DNA of 64,000 bases from Methylomonas sp. MK1 (GCF_000365425.1 NZ_AQOV01000001.1:1674001-1738000); one strand, 5' to 3'; positions 9,459-19,473 are shown, counted from the first letter of the stretch. Notes: generated by a model from the letters alone, not told the origin. Made by a program: numbers and translations.

Positions 9459-10053
9459 TCAGAGAATATTGACGCCAAACCTTTCCAACAGCGCCACCAG
9501 CTTTATCAATGGCAAACCCACCAAGGCATTAGGATCCTCGCCGACAATTTTACTGAATAGCGCGATACCCAAGCCCTCGGATTTGAAGCTGCCGGCACAA
9601 TCGAAGGGCCGATCCATATCGATGTACTTTTCAATCTGCGGCAATGTCAGCGTTTTGAAATGCACGCTACAAACATCCATATCGCTTAAGCTTCGGCCGG
9701 ATGCGCTATTCAAAACACAGACACCAGTATAAAATTGCACAGCCCGGCCGGATTGTTTGGCAAGTTGTTGAATTGCCGCGTCGCGCCCGCCGGGTTTTCC
9801 CAATATCTCTTGGCCTAGCACGGCAACCTGATCGGAACCTATGATTAAATGATTAAATGATTAAATGATTAGGGTATGTTTTGCCGACTTCTTCAGCCTT
9901 AGCCAGCGACAATCTGTGTACCAAAGCGTCCGGCGATTCACCCGATTGCGGGCTCTCATCGATGTCGCTGCTGCAACTTAGAAAATCAAGACCCAGTTTT
10001 TCCAACAACTGGCGGCGGTATTTCGAACTCGAGGCAAGTACTATGGTGCTCAT
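9459..10053 (-). pseudogene. maf: maf (Maf/YhdE nucleotide pyrophosphatase), frame broken by tandem 8-bp repeats
   Basis: Two adjacent frames together make a Maf protein. The N-terminal part (10053 to about 9855) begins MSTIVLASSSKYRRQLLEKL and contains the SSDIDES motif. The C-terminal part (about 9845 to 9459) contains SDMDVCSVHFKTLT, Y-x-G-V and the final KSEGLGIALFSKIVGEDPNALVGLPL. Between them, the 8-bp unit ATGATTAA is repeated about 3.9 times at 9841-9871. Removing two units (16 bp) would rejoin the frames as NHLIIGSDQV, the expected family sequence. As written, translation stops inside the repeat after 66 residues. This is a slippage-generated frameshift, either a real phase-variable or inactivated allele or an assembly error. 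Confidence 0.85.
9841..9871. repeat. 8-bp tandem repeat (ATGATTAA x 3.9) inside maf
   Basis: Three exact copies and a 7-base partial copy of ATGATTAA follow one another. Each unit changes the reading frame by 8 mod 3 = 2, so only one in three copy numbers leaves maf intact. The present number does not. Repeats of this size are prone to slipped-strand mispairing. Confidence 0.95.
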
Positions 10054-10084
10054 CGGCTAGGTAATGGTTTGAGTAGGTGTGCGT

Positions 10085-10113
10085 TTGACGCAACAGTTAG
10101 TTATCTGTATGAT
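10085..10113 (+). promoter_or_regulatory. Sigma-70-type promoter of yceD-rpmF
   Basis: TTGACG at 10085-10090 and TATGAT at 10108-10113 are separated by exactly 17 bp, five of six consensus matches in each box. The predicted transcription start is near 10120, only a few bases before the yceD ATG at 10123, which would make the transcript almost leaderless. Confidence 0.7.
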
Positions 10114-10122
10114 TGTACAGTT

Positions 10123-10641
10123 ATGTCAGACAAGTTTCCCGACCATATCGATCCCTTATTGTTCGCCGAAAGACGTGGCGCGCTATCCGGGGATATAAAA
10201 ATCGCTGCGCTCGAGCGCTTGTCTGATAGCGTGATCGATCATGGCGGCAGCGTTAGCGCCAAGATCGAATTTGGTAAGGAAGGCAAACGCATCGTCGTTG
10301 CCGGCCATATCGAGGGTGTTGTGGAATTGGCGTGTCAGTCTTGTTTGCAAGCACTGACTTGGCCGCTGGATATCGATTTTAAATTGGCTGTTGTCTCTTC
10401 GCTACAGGAAGCAAAGCAACTGGACGATTGCGAACCGCTATTACTGGACGGCGACACCCTATCGTTAAACGCCGTGATCGAAGACGAAATCCTGCTGGCA
10501 TTGCCCGACTACCCTCGGCATGAACACGATTGTCTCGCGCACAACCGTTCGGAAGATGCCGATTACAGCGCAATAGATAGTCAGACTAAGGCTAACAACC
10601 CTTTTTCTGTTTTAGCAAAACTTAAAAAAACTGGAGATTGA
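10123..10641 (+). CDS. yceD: YceD family (DUF177) protein
   Basis: The 172-residue protein belongs to the YceD/DUF177 family, which is nearly always encoded upstream of rpmF and has been linked to 23S rRNA accumulation and large-subunit assembly. The conserved paired cysteines are in [11 protein letters not shown] and the acidic [17 protein letters not shown] segment is typical. The ATG at 10123 is chosen; the frame is open upstream to 10069 but that would place the start before the promoter. Only one base separates it from rpmF, so they form an operon. Confidence 0.85.
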   Translation: MSDKFPDHIDPLLFAERRGALSGDIKIAALERLSDSVIDHGGSVSAKIEFGKEGKRIVVAGHIEGVVELACQSCLQALTWPLDIDFKLAVVSSLQEAKQLDDCEPLLLDGDTLSLNAVIEDEILLALPDYPRHEHDCLAHNRSEDADYSAIDSQTKANNPFSVLAKLKKTGD

Positions 10642-10642
10642 A

Positions 10643-10825
10643 ATGGCAGTACAAAAGAGCAAAGTATCGCGTTCCAGACGCGGTCAACGTCGTTCACACG
10701 ATGCATTAGTCGGCAAAACCCTGGCTCAGGATCCATTGACCGGCGAAACCCATCTGCGTCACCACATGACGCCGGACGGTTTCTTCAAAGGCCGCCAAAT
10801 CATTGCCGGCAACGACGAAGATTAA
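10643..10825 (+). CDS. rpmF: 50S ribosomal protein L32
   Basis: This 60-residue basic protein starts [20 protein letters not shown], the invariant N-terminus of L32 (bL32), and ends with [15 protein letters not shown]. It lacks the zinc-binding cysteine pairs found in some bacterial L32 proteins. CTGGAGA precedes the ATG. The gene lies in the usual order yceD-rpmF-plsX-fabH. Confidence 0.97.
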   Translation: MAVQKSKVSRSRRGQRRSHDALVGKTLAQDPLTGETHLRHHMTPDGFFKGRQIIAGNDED

Positions 10826-10994
10826 TCGTTTTAAACTGCCATAGTCCGACTCGCAGCCCATTCGCAAGGCGAGTCGAACAGCCCTCAGTGCAAGACCGGC
10901 CGCAAGCAAGGCGTTTTCCAACGCAATCGTCAGCACGACAGGCAGTAATATTTGATTTATTGATAGTCTCTGGGTAAGCCAACGCGTCGCTGGA

Positions 10995-11020
10995 CAGTAG
11001 TTGGCTCCTTTCAACTACTG
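10995..11020 (+). promoter_or_regulatory. Hairpin in the plsX leader
   Basis: CAGTAGTTG and CAACTACTG form a perfect 9-bp stem with an 8-base loop, ending next to the plsX ribosome-binding GGAG and 15 bases before its GTG start. It has no U-tract, so it is not a classic terminator; it could tune plsX translation. A second stem (GACTCGC/GCGAGTC) lies further up in the same 210-bp gap. Confidence 0.4.
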
Positions 11021-11035
11021 GAGTTAGTCCTAAGC

Positions 11036-12060
11036 GTGAGCTCAACTCTCTCAATTGATGCCATGGGCGGGGATTTCGGTCCTCAAGTTACCGTGCCTGC
11101 CTCACTGGCCTGTTTAAAAAAAAATCCGGATTTAAATCTGATCATGGTTGGCGATGAAGCGGTTCTTGGTAACTTGCTATCCCAAGCGCTGGTCGAATTT
11201 AAAGGTCGGATCAGTATTCAACACGCCTCGCAAGTTGTCGAAATGGACGAAGCGCCGCAAAAAGCCTTGAAGAACAAAAAAGATTCTTCCATGCGCGTGG
11301 CGATAAATCTGGTACAGGAAGGCAAGGCCGACGCCTGCGTCAGCGCCGGCAACACTGGAGCATTGATGGCAACAGCCCGTTTTGTGCTGAAAATGATTCC
11401 CGGCATCGAACGCCCGGCGATCATTTCCACGCTGCCGTCTACTTTCGGCCACACCCACATGCTGGACCTGGGCGCCAATGTCGACTCCAGCGCCGAACAT
11501 CTGTACCAATTTGCCGTCATGGGCGAAGAAGTGGTCAAGGCCGTGGAAAACATCGAGCGTCCGCGTATCGGCTTGCTGAACATCGGCGAAGAAGATATGA
11601 AAGGCAACGAGCAGGTCAAAGCCGCCGCTAAATTACTGGAAAACTCCGGGCTAAATTATATCGGTTATGTAGAAGGCAACTCGATCAACGCCGGCAGCGT
11701 CAAAGTCGATTTGATCGTCGCCGACGGTTTCGTGGGTAACGTGGCCCTGAAATCGATCGAAGGCGCGGCAAAAATGATAGGCGGCAAACTGAAAGACAGT
11801 TTTTCGCAAAACTGGCTGACCAAATTAGCCGGCCTGATTGCTTATCCTGTTTTAAAGCGCTTCAAAGACAGCATAGACCCGCGCCTCTATAACGGCGCCA
11901 GTTTCATCGGCCTGCGCGGCCTGGTTATCAAAAGCCACGGCGGTGCCGATGCTTTGGCTTTCGAAACTGCCATCCATTTGGCGGAAGTAGAAGTGGCGCA
12001 GGGCGTTATTCGTAAAATCAGCGAAAAACTAGAACTCGCGCTGACCCAAAAGGTTGATGA

Positions 12061-12064
<4 letters not shown>
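11036..12064 (+). CDS. plsX: Phosphate acyltransferase PlsX
   Basis: The 342-residue protein makes acyl-phosphate from acyl-ACP, feeding phospholipid synthesis. The N-terminal LSIDAMGGDFGPQVTVPASL, the SAGNTGALMA motif, LDLGANVDS, LLNIGEEDMKGNE and VADGFVGNVALKS are all PlsX signatures. The start is GTG at 11036, which gives the canonical N-terminus, with GGAG somewhat distant at 12 bases. It overlaps fabH by 4 bp (ATGA), so coupled translation is expected. Confidence 0.95.
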
Positions 12065-13029
<965 letters not shown>

Positions 13030-13031
13030 AC

Positions 13032-13988
13032 ATGACGACGATAGAACAAAGTTACAATCTGGCATTCGTATTTCCCGGACAAGGCTCGCAAGCTGTCGGC
13101 ATGCTGGGCACGCTGGCCGCCGCCAACCCATTGGTCAAGCAAACTTTCGAACAAGCTTCCGACGTGCTGGGTTTCGATCTGTGGAATATGGTCGCGAACG
13201 GCCCGGACACCGACTTGAACCAAACACATAACACCCAGCCGGCTATGCTGGCGGCCGGCGTTGCGGTATGGCGGGCCTGGTGCGAAAAATCCGACATCAA
13301 ACCCGCCTGGATGGCCGGCCACAGCTTGGGTGAATACACCGCCCTGGTCTGCTCGGGCGCGTTGGGCTATGAAGACGCCATTCGTCTGGTGGCCGAGCGC
13401 GGTCGACTGATGCAGGAAGCGGTACCGACAGGAAAAGGCGCGATGGCGGCTATTCTGGGCCTGGAAGATCATCAAGTCGTCAATACCTGCGCCGAAGTCG
13501 CCAATGGCGACATCGTCGCCGCCGCCAATTTCAACGCGCCTGGCCAAGTCGTCATCGCCGGCGAAACCGCTGCGGTGGAACGCGCGATGGAAGCCTTGAA
13601 GGCACTCGGCGCCAAACGCGCATTAAAGTTGCCGGTTAGTGTGCCGTCCCACTGCGCTCTGATGGAAGCCGCGTCCGACAAGCTAAACGAAATACTGCAA
13701 GGCCTTAACGTCGAGATGCCGAATAGCACGCTGATCCACAACGCCGACGTCAAATCGCACGGTTCGCCGGAAGTGATTCGCTACGCGTTGAAAGAACAAT
13801 TATTCAAACCGGTACGTTGGGTGGAAAGCGTCAAATTCATGCACGAACAAGGCGTTACCGCCTTTGTCGAATGCGGACCCGGCAAAGTATTAGTCGGCTT
13901 AAACAAACGCATAGCGCCGGATGCCGCGCATTACACACTATACGACCCCGAAACCATCAACAACGTTGTGGAGCAACTCCGTGGATAA
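13032..13988 (+). CDS. fabD: Malonyl-CoA:ACP transacylase
   Basis: The 318-residue protein transfers malonyl from CoA to acyl carrier protein. It has the FVFPGQGSQAVGM N-terminus, the nucleophile Ser98 in GHSLGEYTAL, the substrate-binding arginine in LVAERGRLMQEA, and the histidine in VPSHCALM. The last 8 bases overlap fabG. Length is standard for bacterial FabD. Confidence 0.97.
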   Translation: MTTIEQSYNLAFVFPGQGSQAVGMLGTLAAANPLVKQTFEQASDVLGFDLWNMVANGPDTDLNQTHNTQPAMLAAGVAVWRAWCEKSDIKPAWMAGHSLGEYTALVCSGALGYEDAIRLVAERGRLMQEAVPTGKGAMAAILGLEDHQVVNTCAEVANGDIVAAANFNAPGQVVIAGETAAVERAMEALKALGAKRALKLPVSVPSHCALMEAASDKLNEILQGLNVEMPNSTLIHNADVKSHGSPEVIRYALKEQLFKPVRWVESVKFMHEQGVTAFVECGPGKVLVGLNKRIAPDAAHYTLYDPETINNVVEQLRG

Positions 13989-14709
13989 AAAACTCGCCAT
14001 TGTTACCGGCGCCAGCCGCGGCATAGGCCGGGCCATTGCCGAAAAGTTAGTAGCCGACGGTTTTTTTGTCGTCGGTACCGCCACCTCAGACAGCGGCGCG
14101 GAGGCTATTTCCGCTTATCTGGGCGAGAACGGCAAAGGCTACAAACTCAATGTCGCCGACGCCGCCGACATCGAAAGCTTTATAAAAACCACCGGCGACG
14201 CCTACGGCACCCCAGCAGTATTGGTCAACAACGCCGGCATCACCCGCGACAACTTGTTGATGCGGATGAAAGACGAGGAATGGGACGACATTATCAACAC
14301 CAACCTGACCTCGATCTTCCGGATGAGCAAAGCCGTGTTGCGCGCTATGATGAAAGTCCGTTACGGCCGCATCATCAACATTTCATCTGTCGTGGGCTCC
14401 ACCGGCAATGCCGGTCAAGCCAACTACGCGGCGGCCAAGGCTGGAATGATCGGCTTTGCTAAATCCATGGCTAAAGAAGTCGGTTCGCGCGGCATCACCG
14501 TAAATACCGTATCACCCGGATTTATCGATACCGATATGACTAAGGAACTGTCGGAAGACATTAAGAATGCGCTGCTGGGTTCGATTGCGCTGGGCCGTTT
14601 GGGTCAGCCGGAAGAAATTGCCCATGCGGTGTCTTTCCTGGCCTCCGAGCAAGCCTCCTACATCACCGGCGAAACTTTGCATGTGAATGGCGGCATGTAC
14701 ATGCCTTAA
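13981..14709 (+). CDS. fabG: 3-oxoacyl-ACP reductase
   Basis: The 242-residue short-chain dehydrogenase reduces 3-oxoacyl-ACP with NADPH. Visible are TGASRGIG for the cofactor, NNAGITRDNLLMRM, the catalytic Ser136, Tyr149 and Lys153 (SSVVGS...YAAAKAG), and the C-terminal ITGETLHVNGGMYM. The start is a GTG at 13981 with GTGGAG seven bases upstream, inside the end of fabD. The frame is open further upstream but the family N-terminus begins here. Unusually, no acpP follows; a terminator does. Confidence 0.96.
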   Translation: MDKKLAIVTGASRGIGRAIAEKLVADGFFVVGTATSDSGAEAISAYLGENGKGYKLNVADAADIESFIKTTGDAYGTPAVLVNNAGITRDNLLMRMKDEEWDDIINTNLTSIFRMSKAVLRAMMKVRYGRIINISSVVGSTGNAGQANYAAAKAGMIGFAKSMAKEVGSRGITVNTVSPGFIDTDMTKELSEDIKNALLGSIALGRLGQPEEIAHAVSFLASEQASYITGETLHVNGGMYMP

Positions 14710-14733
14710 AGGCGGCAACGTTTCTCCAGACCC

Positions 14734-14774
14734 AAAAAAGGCCGGCAATCCATAAGATTGCCGGCCTTTTTGTT
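14734..14774. terminator. Rho-independent terminator after fabG
   Basis: AAAAAGGCCGGCAATC and its reverse complement form a stem of about 16 bp around a 5-base loop, flanked by A-runs on the left and T-runs on the right. It can stop transcription from both directions: fabG from the left and the response-regulator gene from the right. Confidence 0.9.
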
Positions 14775-14783
14775 AGCTTTGAA

Positions 14784-15713
14784 CTAACCGCGCTGCAACA
14801 CCATCGCCACCGCCGCCGCCCGCGTGGAAACACCCAATTTTTCGAATATATGTTCCAGATGTTTATTCACCGTTCTGGGACTGGTGGTGAGGATGATACC
14901 GATCTCCTTATTGGTTTTGCCGCGGGCAATCCACATCAAAATCTCGGCCTCGCGAAACGTCAGCTTCAGTTTGTCGCGCAGGGTTTCCGGCGTCCATTGC
15001 GCGTCTTCCCGTTGCAACAGCAGCAGATATTCATCCGGATTCTGACAGGCGCTGACTCTAAGCGTAAAACCCGGCGCCAAACGATGTGCCTCGGATTCGG
15101 CTTCCGCATCATTTCGCCCGCTTTGCCGCAACCAGCGTTGAAACCAGCCCCGCAGCGACTCCGGGAGCATGTCATTCGCAGCCCGAGCCAATCCCTGCAA
15201 TTCGCAAAAATCATCCAGCCATTCTTTAGCTGCCGGCGTCAACCATACGATACGGCCGAGTGCGTCTGCGGCTATAGCGGCAAAATCGTGATGGTCCAGC
15301 AAGCTCTCGGCCCGCCGTAAATTACGGGTTTGCGTCAAATGTACTTCAATGCGCGCCAGCACTTCCGCCGGCCGAATTGGCTTAACGATGTAGTCCAACG
15401 CCCCTTCGCCAAAGCCGCGCAGCAAATCGTCCAGCTCGCTCAAACCGGTCATGAACAACACCGGAATCGGCGCGGTCGTCGGATCGGCTTTCAGCCGGCT
15501 GCAGGTCTCGAAGCCGTCTATGCCCGGCATCATCACATCCAACAAAATGATGTCGGGTTTGACGTATTGAATCTGTTCGATGGCCGAACAACCGTCAGTA
15601 GCCACCAATACCCGATAATTGGCTTCGGACAGCGTATCGGACAACAGGGCCAGATTGCCGGGTGTGTCGTCGACTATCAACACCGTGCCATTGCTGGCGG
15701 ATACGTCCATCAT
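14784..15713 (-). CDS. Response regulator with C-terminal LuxR-type HTH
   Basis: The 309-residue protein has an N-terminal receiver domain (VLIVDDTPGN, phospho-acceptor Asp59 in IILLDVMMPG, conserved Lys in DYIVKPIRP). A middle region of about 120 residues resembles a PAS-like linker. The C-terminal LuxR/NarL-type helix-turn-helix (LTFREAEILMWIARGKTNKEIG, TVNKHLEHIFEKLGV) binds DNA. It overlaps the upstream kinase gene by 4 bp (ATGA), so it is its cognate regulator. The position beside the urea locus makes urea/nitrogen genes candidate targets, which is inference. It ends at a shared terminator. Confidence 0.9.
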   Translation of the reverse strand: MMDVSASNGTVLIVDDTPGNLALLSDTLSEANYRVLVATDGCSAIEQIQYVKPDIILLDVMMPGIDGFETCSRLKADPTTAPIPVLFMTGLSELDDLLRGFGEGALDYIVKPIRPAEVLARIEVHLTQTRNLRRAESLLDHHDFAAIAADALGRIVWLTPAAKEWLDDFCELQGLARAANDMLPESLRGWFQRWLRQSGRNDAEAESEAHRLAPGFTLRVSACQNPDEYLLLLQREDAQWTPETLRDKLKLTFREAEILMWIARGKTNKEIGIILTTSPRTVNKHLEHIFEKLGVSTRAAAVAMVLQRG

Positions 15714-18700
15714 CGGGACACCTCCTGTTTGTGCATATTCAAAAGCTTCCTGATTTCGCCCACCCGAAACTGGTTGGCTAAAACCATCAGCTTCGCAAAG
15801 AAGGCGCTGTAGCGCGGCTCGGTTTGACCGAGTTGTGCCAGTACTTTCTTCAAGCCCAACAAGTCGCCGATTCGTACATATTCCACGCAGGCTTGCAACA
15901 ATTCCGGCGGCGGCACCAGCATCGGTTCGGGTAGTTTTTCGGAAACCGCCGGCGCGGCGTCGTCTTGATAGATCCAGGCCAGCGACAAATATAGCTTCAG
16001 CTTGCTCATCAGCTGCGGCACCTGAATAGGCTTGGACAGAAAATCGTTGCAGCCGGCATTTAACACCGCCAGCCGATCACCGGGATAGGCATTGGCGCTC
16101 AGCACCACAATCGGCATGTGTAAACCGCGCTCGCGCAGACGCATCGCGGTTTCTATACCGTCTATACCGCTCATGGAAATATCCAGCAAGATCAAATCGG
16201 GTTGCTGTTCCACCACTTTCTCCAAGCAAGCCTCGCCGGAATCGGCCTCTTCCAGATAAAACCCCAATGGCTCGAGCAAGGACAACAATAACTCCCGATG
16301 TTCTCGCTGGTCGTCCACCACCATGATCCGCCGGCGCGCGCCTTGATAGCCAATGACAGGCCCGTGCGATTCGGTTTCATTTTCTACACCCAAACTCGGC
16401 AACAACAGCCTTACGCTGAACGTAGAACCCTCGCCCACTCGGCTTTGCACCGTCAACTCGCCACCCATCACCTCAGTTAAAATTTTGCTGATGGTCAGCC
16501 CCAAACCGCTACCTGACACCGCATTGCCGGTCGGTGTATCCAGCCGCGTGAAGGGCTGAAAAATATTTTGCAATTGCTGCTCGTCAATACCGCTACCGGT
16601 ATCCGACACCAGGAAGCTGGCGACGCCGCTGCTGTAACCGATCCGAAACACCACACCGCCCTGACTGGTGAACTTGACGGCATTGCCCAGCAAATTCATC
16701 AAGATTTGCCCTACCCGCTTTTCATCGCCGCGTATCCGTTGCGGCAGCACTGTGGTCAGCTGGCAATTGAAACTCAAGCCTTTGTCTTCTGCTTGCGCTT
16801 TGAAAACATGTACCAGATGTTCGATAAACCCTGGAAAATCGATGGGCTGGTATTTAAAATCGAATTTGCGTGCCTCGATCCGGGCAATATCCAGAATATC
16901 CTCGATCAGCGCACTCAAGTGCTCGCCGCTGCGTTTCAAAGTGTCCACCGCCTGCCGGCGGTTTTCCGGGATATTCGGGTCCTGATTTAAAATGTGGGCG
17001 TAGCCGACAATGCTGTTCAGCGGCGAGCGGATCTCGTGGCTCATATTGCTCAAGAATCGGCTCTTGGCCTGATTGGCGGCGTCGGCCATCCGCCGGGCCT
17101 GCTGCAACTTCAGATCGGTTTGCTTGTGTTGTTCGATTTCCTGCAGCAGCAATTGGGTTTGCTTGGCGGTTTCCTCATGCGCCACCCGCCGGCTCTCCGC
17201 GTTCAAAATCAGCCACCAGGTACAAAGGCCGATAAACACCAGCAAGGATGCATAAATTTTCAGGAAGTTGTTGATCAACAAGCCAAAGGCCGGTTGATTC
17301 TGTCGGACGCTCAGTAAATCCTGGTAATAAATGATGCTGATAAATATCCCGGTCAGAATCGTCAGAAAACCGAACAATAGCCCAAAGCGCAACAGCCGCA
17401 AACGCGCGGTGATGCCGATAAAATCCGGCATCAAAGTCCTGGCTAGACTCTCCAAATAGTCATCAAAGCGAAAACCCGGCTTACAGGCGTCCAGACAACG
17501 AGCGTCCAGCGTACAACACAGCGAACAAATACTGCCTGCGTAAGCGGGACAATAGGCCATATCATCATGCTCGAATTCGTTCTCGCAAATCGAGCATTTG
17601 TCATGCGATTTGCGATTATGCTTTTTCCGGTCTCGGGCCAGATAATGTTTGCCGGCGCAACACATCGCGATCACCGGCACTAGCACAAAAGAGAATCCGA
17701 GCGCGATAAACGCCGAAAAAGCCTTGGGCCATTCGCCGAACAGCCCCACATAAGCCAGAATCGACACCACCGATGCCACAAACGTCGCGACCATCCCTAC
17801 CGGGTTCAGGTCGGACAAATACGCGCGCTTGAATTCGATTTCCTTCGGGCTGAGTCCCAAAGGTTTATTGATCATCAACTCCGCCGCCACCGCGCTGATC
17901 CAGGCAATCGACATATTCGAAAACAAGCCCAGCACCTTTTCCAGCGCGCCGAATACGCCAAATTCCATCAACAACAAGGCGATCAGCACGTTAAACAGCA
18001 ACCACACCACCCGCCCAGGATGGCTGTGCGTCAAGCGCGAGAAAAAATTCGACCAGGCCAGCGAGCCGGCATAGGCATTGGTGACGTTGATCTTGATCTG
18101 GCTGAGAACCACGAATAAGGTCGTGGTCGCCAAGGCCCATTGCGGATTCTCGAACAGCTCGTTATACGCCACCAGATACATTTGCGTCGGTTCGTGCGCA
18201 TGCTGCGGGCTGATGCCGTGCCGAATCGCCAAATGCGCCAGCAAAGCACCGGCGATTTGCCTCAGCACCCCAAACACGATCCAGCCCGGACCGGCCGCCA
18301 GCATCGCCGCCCACCACTTGAATTTATTGGCCTTAGTCTTATCCGGCATGAAGCGCAGAAAGTCCACCTGCTCGCCGATTTGCGCCACCATCGAAAATGC
18401 CACGGTGGTGGCGGTTCCGAACAATAGCCAATCAAATCCTTCGCCGCTGCCAGCAATCCAGAAGTAAGTCTTTAAGGTCATCAGCGCTTCCGGCTCGGCG
18501 TGCGCCACGGCTATGTAAGGTGCAATCAACAGCGCGAGCCAAATCGGCTGGGTCCATAACTGCATCCGGCTGATGGTGGTGATACCGAAAGTCACTAGCG
18601 GTATCACAATCACCGCACTGAGCACATGCGCGACGGCCAGCGGAATCTGGAAATACAATTCAATCGCCAGCGACATGATCGAAGCCTCCAGCGCAAACAG

Positions 18701-19087
18701 CGTGAAGGTAAATGAGGCGTAAATCAGCGAAGTAACGGTGGAGCCTATATAGCCAAAACCGGCCGCACGAGTAAGTAGGTCGATGTCGATATGGTAGCGG
18801 GCCGCGTAATAACTGATCGGCAAGCTGGTGATGAAAATCACGATGCCGACGATCAGAATCGCCCAGCAGGCATTGGTAAAGCCGTAATTGATCGACAGAA
18901 AGCCACCGATCGCTTCCAGCACCAGAAATGACGTCGAGCCGAACGCGGTGTTAGCCACCTGGAACTCGCTCCATTTCCGGAAACTGCGCGGCGCGTAGCG
19001 TAGCGCGTAGTCTTCCAGGGTTTCGTTGGCAACCAGGGCGTTGTAGTCGCGGCGGATTTTGGTGATGTTTTGGTGAATGGCTTTCAT
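15710..19087 (-). CDS. NCS1-permease/hybrid histidine kinase fusion (sensor kinase)
   Basis: Starting at the ATG at 19087 the protein has 1125 residues. Residues about 40-480 form a multi-helix domain like NCS1 nucleobase/cation symporters. A cysteine-rich stretch follows (Cys at about 498, 501, 513, 521, 524, 525, 531, 535; CSICENEF...), probably a zinc site. Then come two more helices (about 560-625), a coiled coil, HisKA with phospho-His near 684 (FLSNMSHEIRSPLNS), HATPase (NLLGNAVKFT, GSGLGLTI) and a receiver domain with Asp near 969. The frame extends to 19171, but those codons lie in repeat copy A and are not family-like, so 19087 is preferred despite a weak Shine-Dalgarno. It likely couples solute binding or transport to signalling; the ligand is unknown, with urea or a nucleobase plausible. 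Confidence 0.88.
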   Translation of the reverse strand: MKAIHQNITKIRRDYNALVANETLEDYALRYAPRSFRKWSEFQVANTAFGSTSFLVLEAIGGFLSINYGFTNACWAILIVGIVIFITSLPISYYAARYHIDIDLLTRAAGFGYIGSTVTSLIYASFTFTLFALEASIMSLAIELYFQIPLAVAHVLSAVIVIPLVTFGITTISRMQLWTQPIWLALLIAPYIAVAHAEPEALMTLKTYFWIAGSGEGFDWLLFGTATTVAFSMVAQIGEQVDFLRFMPDKTKANKFKWWAAMLAAGPGWIVFGVLRQIAGALLAHLAIRHGISPQHAHEPTQMYLVAYNELFENPQWALATTTLFVVLSQIKINVTNAYAGSLAWSNFFSRLTHSHPGRVVWLLFNVLIALLLMEFGVFGALEKVLGLFSNMSIAWISAVAAELMINKPLGLSPKEIEFKRAYLSDLNPVGMVATFVASVVSILAYVGLFGEWPKAFSAFIALGFSFVLVPVIAMCCAGKHYLARDRKKHNRKSHDKCSICENEFEHDDMAYCPAYAGSICSLCCTLDARCLDACKPGFRFDDYLESLARTLMPDFIGITARLRLLRFGLLFGFLTILTGIFISIIYYQDLLSVRQNQPAFGLLINNFLKIYASLLVFIGLCTWWLILNAESRRVAHEETAKQTQLLLQEIEQHKQTDLKLQQARRMADAANQAKSRFLSNMSHEIRSPLNSIVGYAHILNQDPNIPENRRQAVDTLKRSGEHLSALIEDILDIARIEARKFDFKYQPIDFPGFIEHLVHVFKAQAEDKGLSFNCQLTTVLPQRIRGDEKRVGQILMNLLGNAVKFTSQGGVVFRIGYSSGVASFLVSDTGSGIDEQQLQNIFQPFTRLDTPTGNAVSGSGLGLTISKILTEVMGGELTVQSRVGEGSTFSVRLLLPSLGVENETESHGPVIGYQGARRRIMVVDDQREHRELLLSLLEPLGFYLEEADSGEACLEKVVEQQPDLILLDISMSGIDGIETAMRLRERGLHMPIVVLSANAYPGDRLAVLNAGCNDFLSKPIQVPQLMSKLKLYLSLAWIYQDDAAPAVSEKLPEPMLVPPPELLQACVEYVRIGDLLGLKKVLAQLGQTEPRYSAFFAKLMVLANQFRVGEIRKLLNMHKQEVSR

Positions 19088-19094
19088 TTTTGAT

Positions 19095-19420
19095 GTGTCG
19101 CTAACGCGACGGGTTATTTTAGATGTCGGTTCGCGGACCGACAGCCGCGATACTTTTCTTTGCTTGTCCAAAGAAAAGTATCCAAAAGAAAAGACACCCG
19201 AATGCCGCTTAGCTCACTCGGCACATCCATGTGCCTCGCCCTACGGGTGCAATGCATGCAAATCGGCTATCCTGCCGATTTATCCTGCGCTCCGAAGCTT
19301 TTGGCGGGGGTTGGCGAAAGGGGCTTCCTGCCCCTTCGCCAACGTGCGGTATCCCTGCCGCACCCCTTCGGGCTTTTCCCACCAAAATCTCCGGTGCTCG
19401 GCGCGGCATACGGGACGAAA
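19095..19420 (+). repeat. Structured repeat copy A (left member of pair A/B)
   Basis: Module 1 starts with a GTCGC-TAAC-GCGAC hairpin, then GTCGGT...ACCGAC whose loop TCGCGG pairs with CCGCGA downstream, then ACTTTTCTTTG/CAAAGAAAAGT. Module 2 (about 19290-19410) has an outer stem around CTTTTGGCGGG, two inner hairpins and a CCCCTTCGGG mini-hairpin. A separate nested element interrupts the copy at 19210-19281. The outer end lies 7 bp from the sensor-kinase start codon. The gap 19421-19717 is filled by other repeats and has no gene. Confidence 0.85.
19210..19281 (+). repeat. Small nested structured element in copy A
   Basis: This about 72-bp insert separates module 1 from module 2. It contains GCACATCCATGTGC, a GCCCTACGGGTGC mini-hairpin and AAATCGG...CCGATTT. 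A close relative is inverted within copy H at 40004-40074, and a same-shape, different-sequence relative lies in copy E. Confidence 0.7.
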
Positions 19421-19440
19421 ACCATCCCAATTTCGTAGGC

Positions 19441-19473
19441 GTAGGGTGGGCACGGCTTTTTGTGCCCACGCGG
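19441..19473 (+). repeat. GTAG-headed REP-like hairpin
   Basis: GTAG is followed by GGTGGGCAC and a pairing GTGCCCACGC arm. The same unit recurs at about ten places in the window, often as inverted pairs. A 5' GTAG tetranucleotide before a hairpin is the signature of REP sequences mobilised by RAYT transposases. Confidence 0.75.

Noticed and set aside
19088..19171. Longer N-terminus of the NCS1-kinase
   Set aside because: These codons are translated repeat DNA (copy A module 1) and are not part of the protein family.
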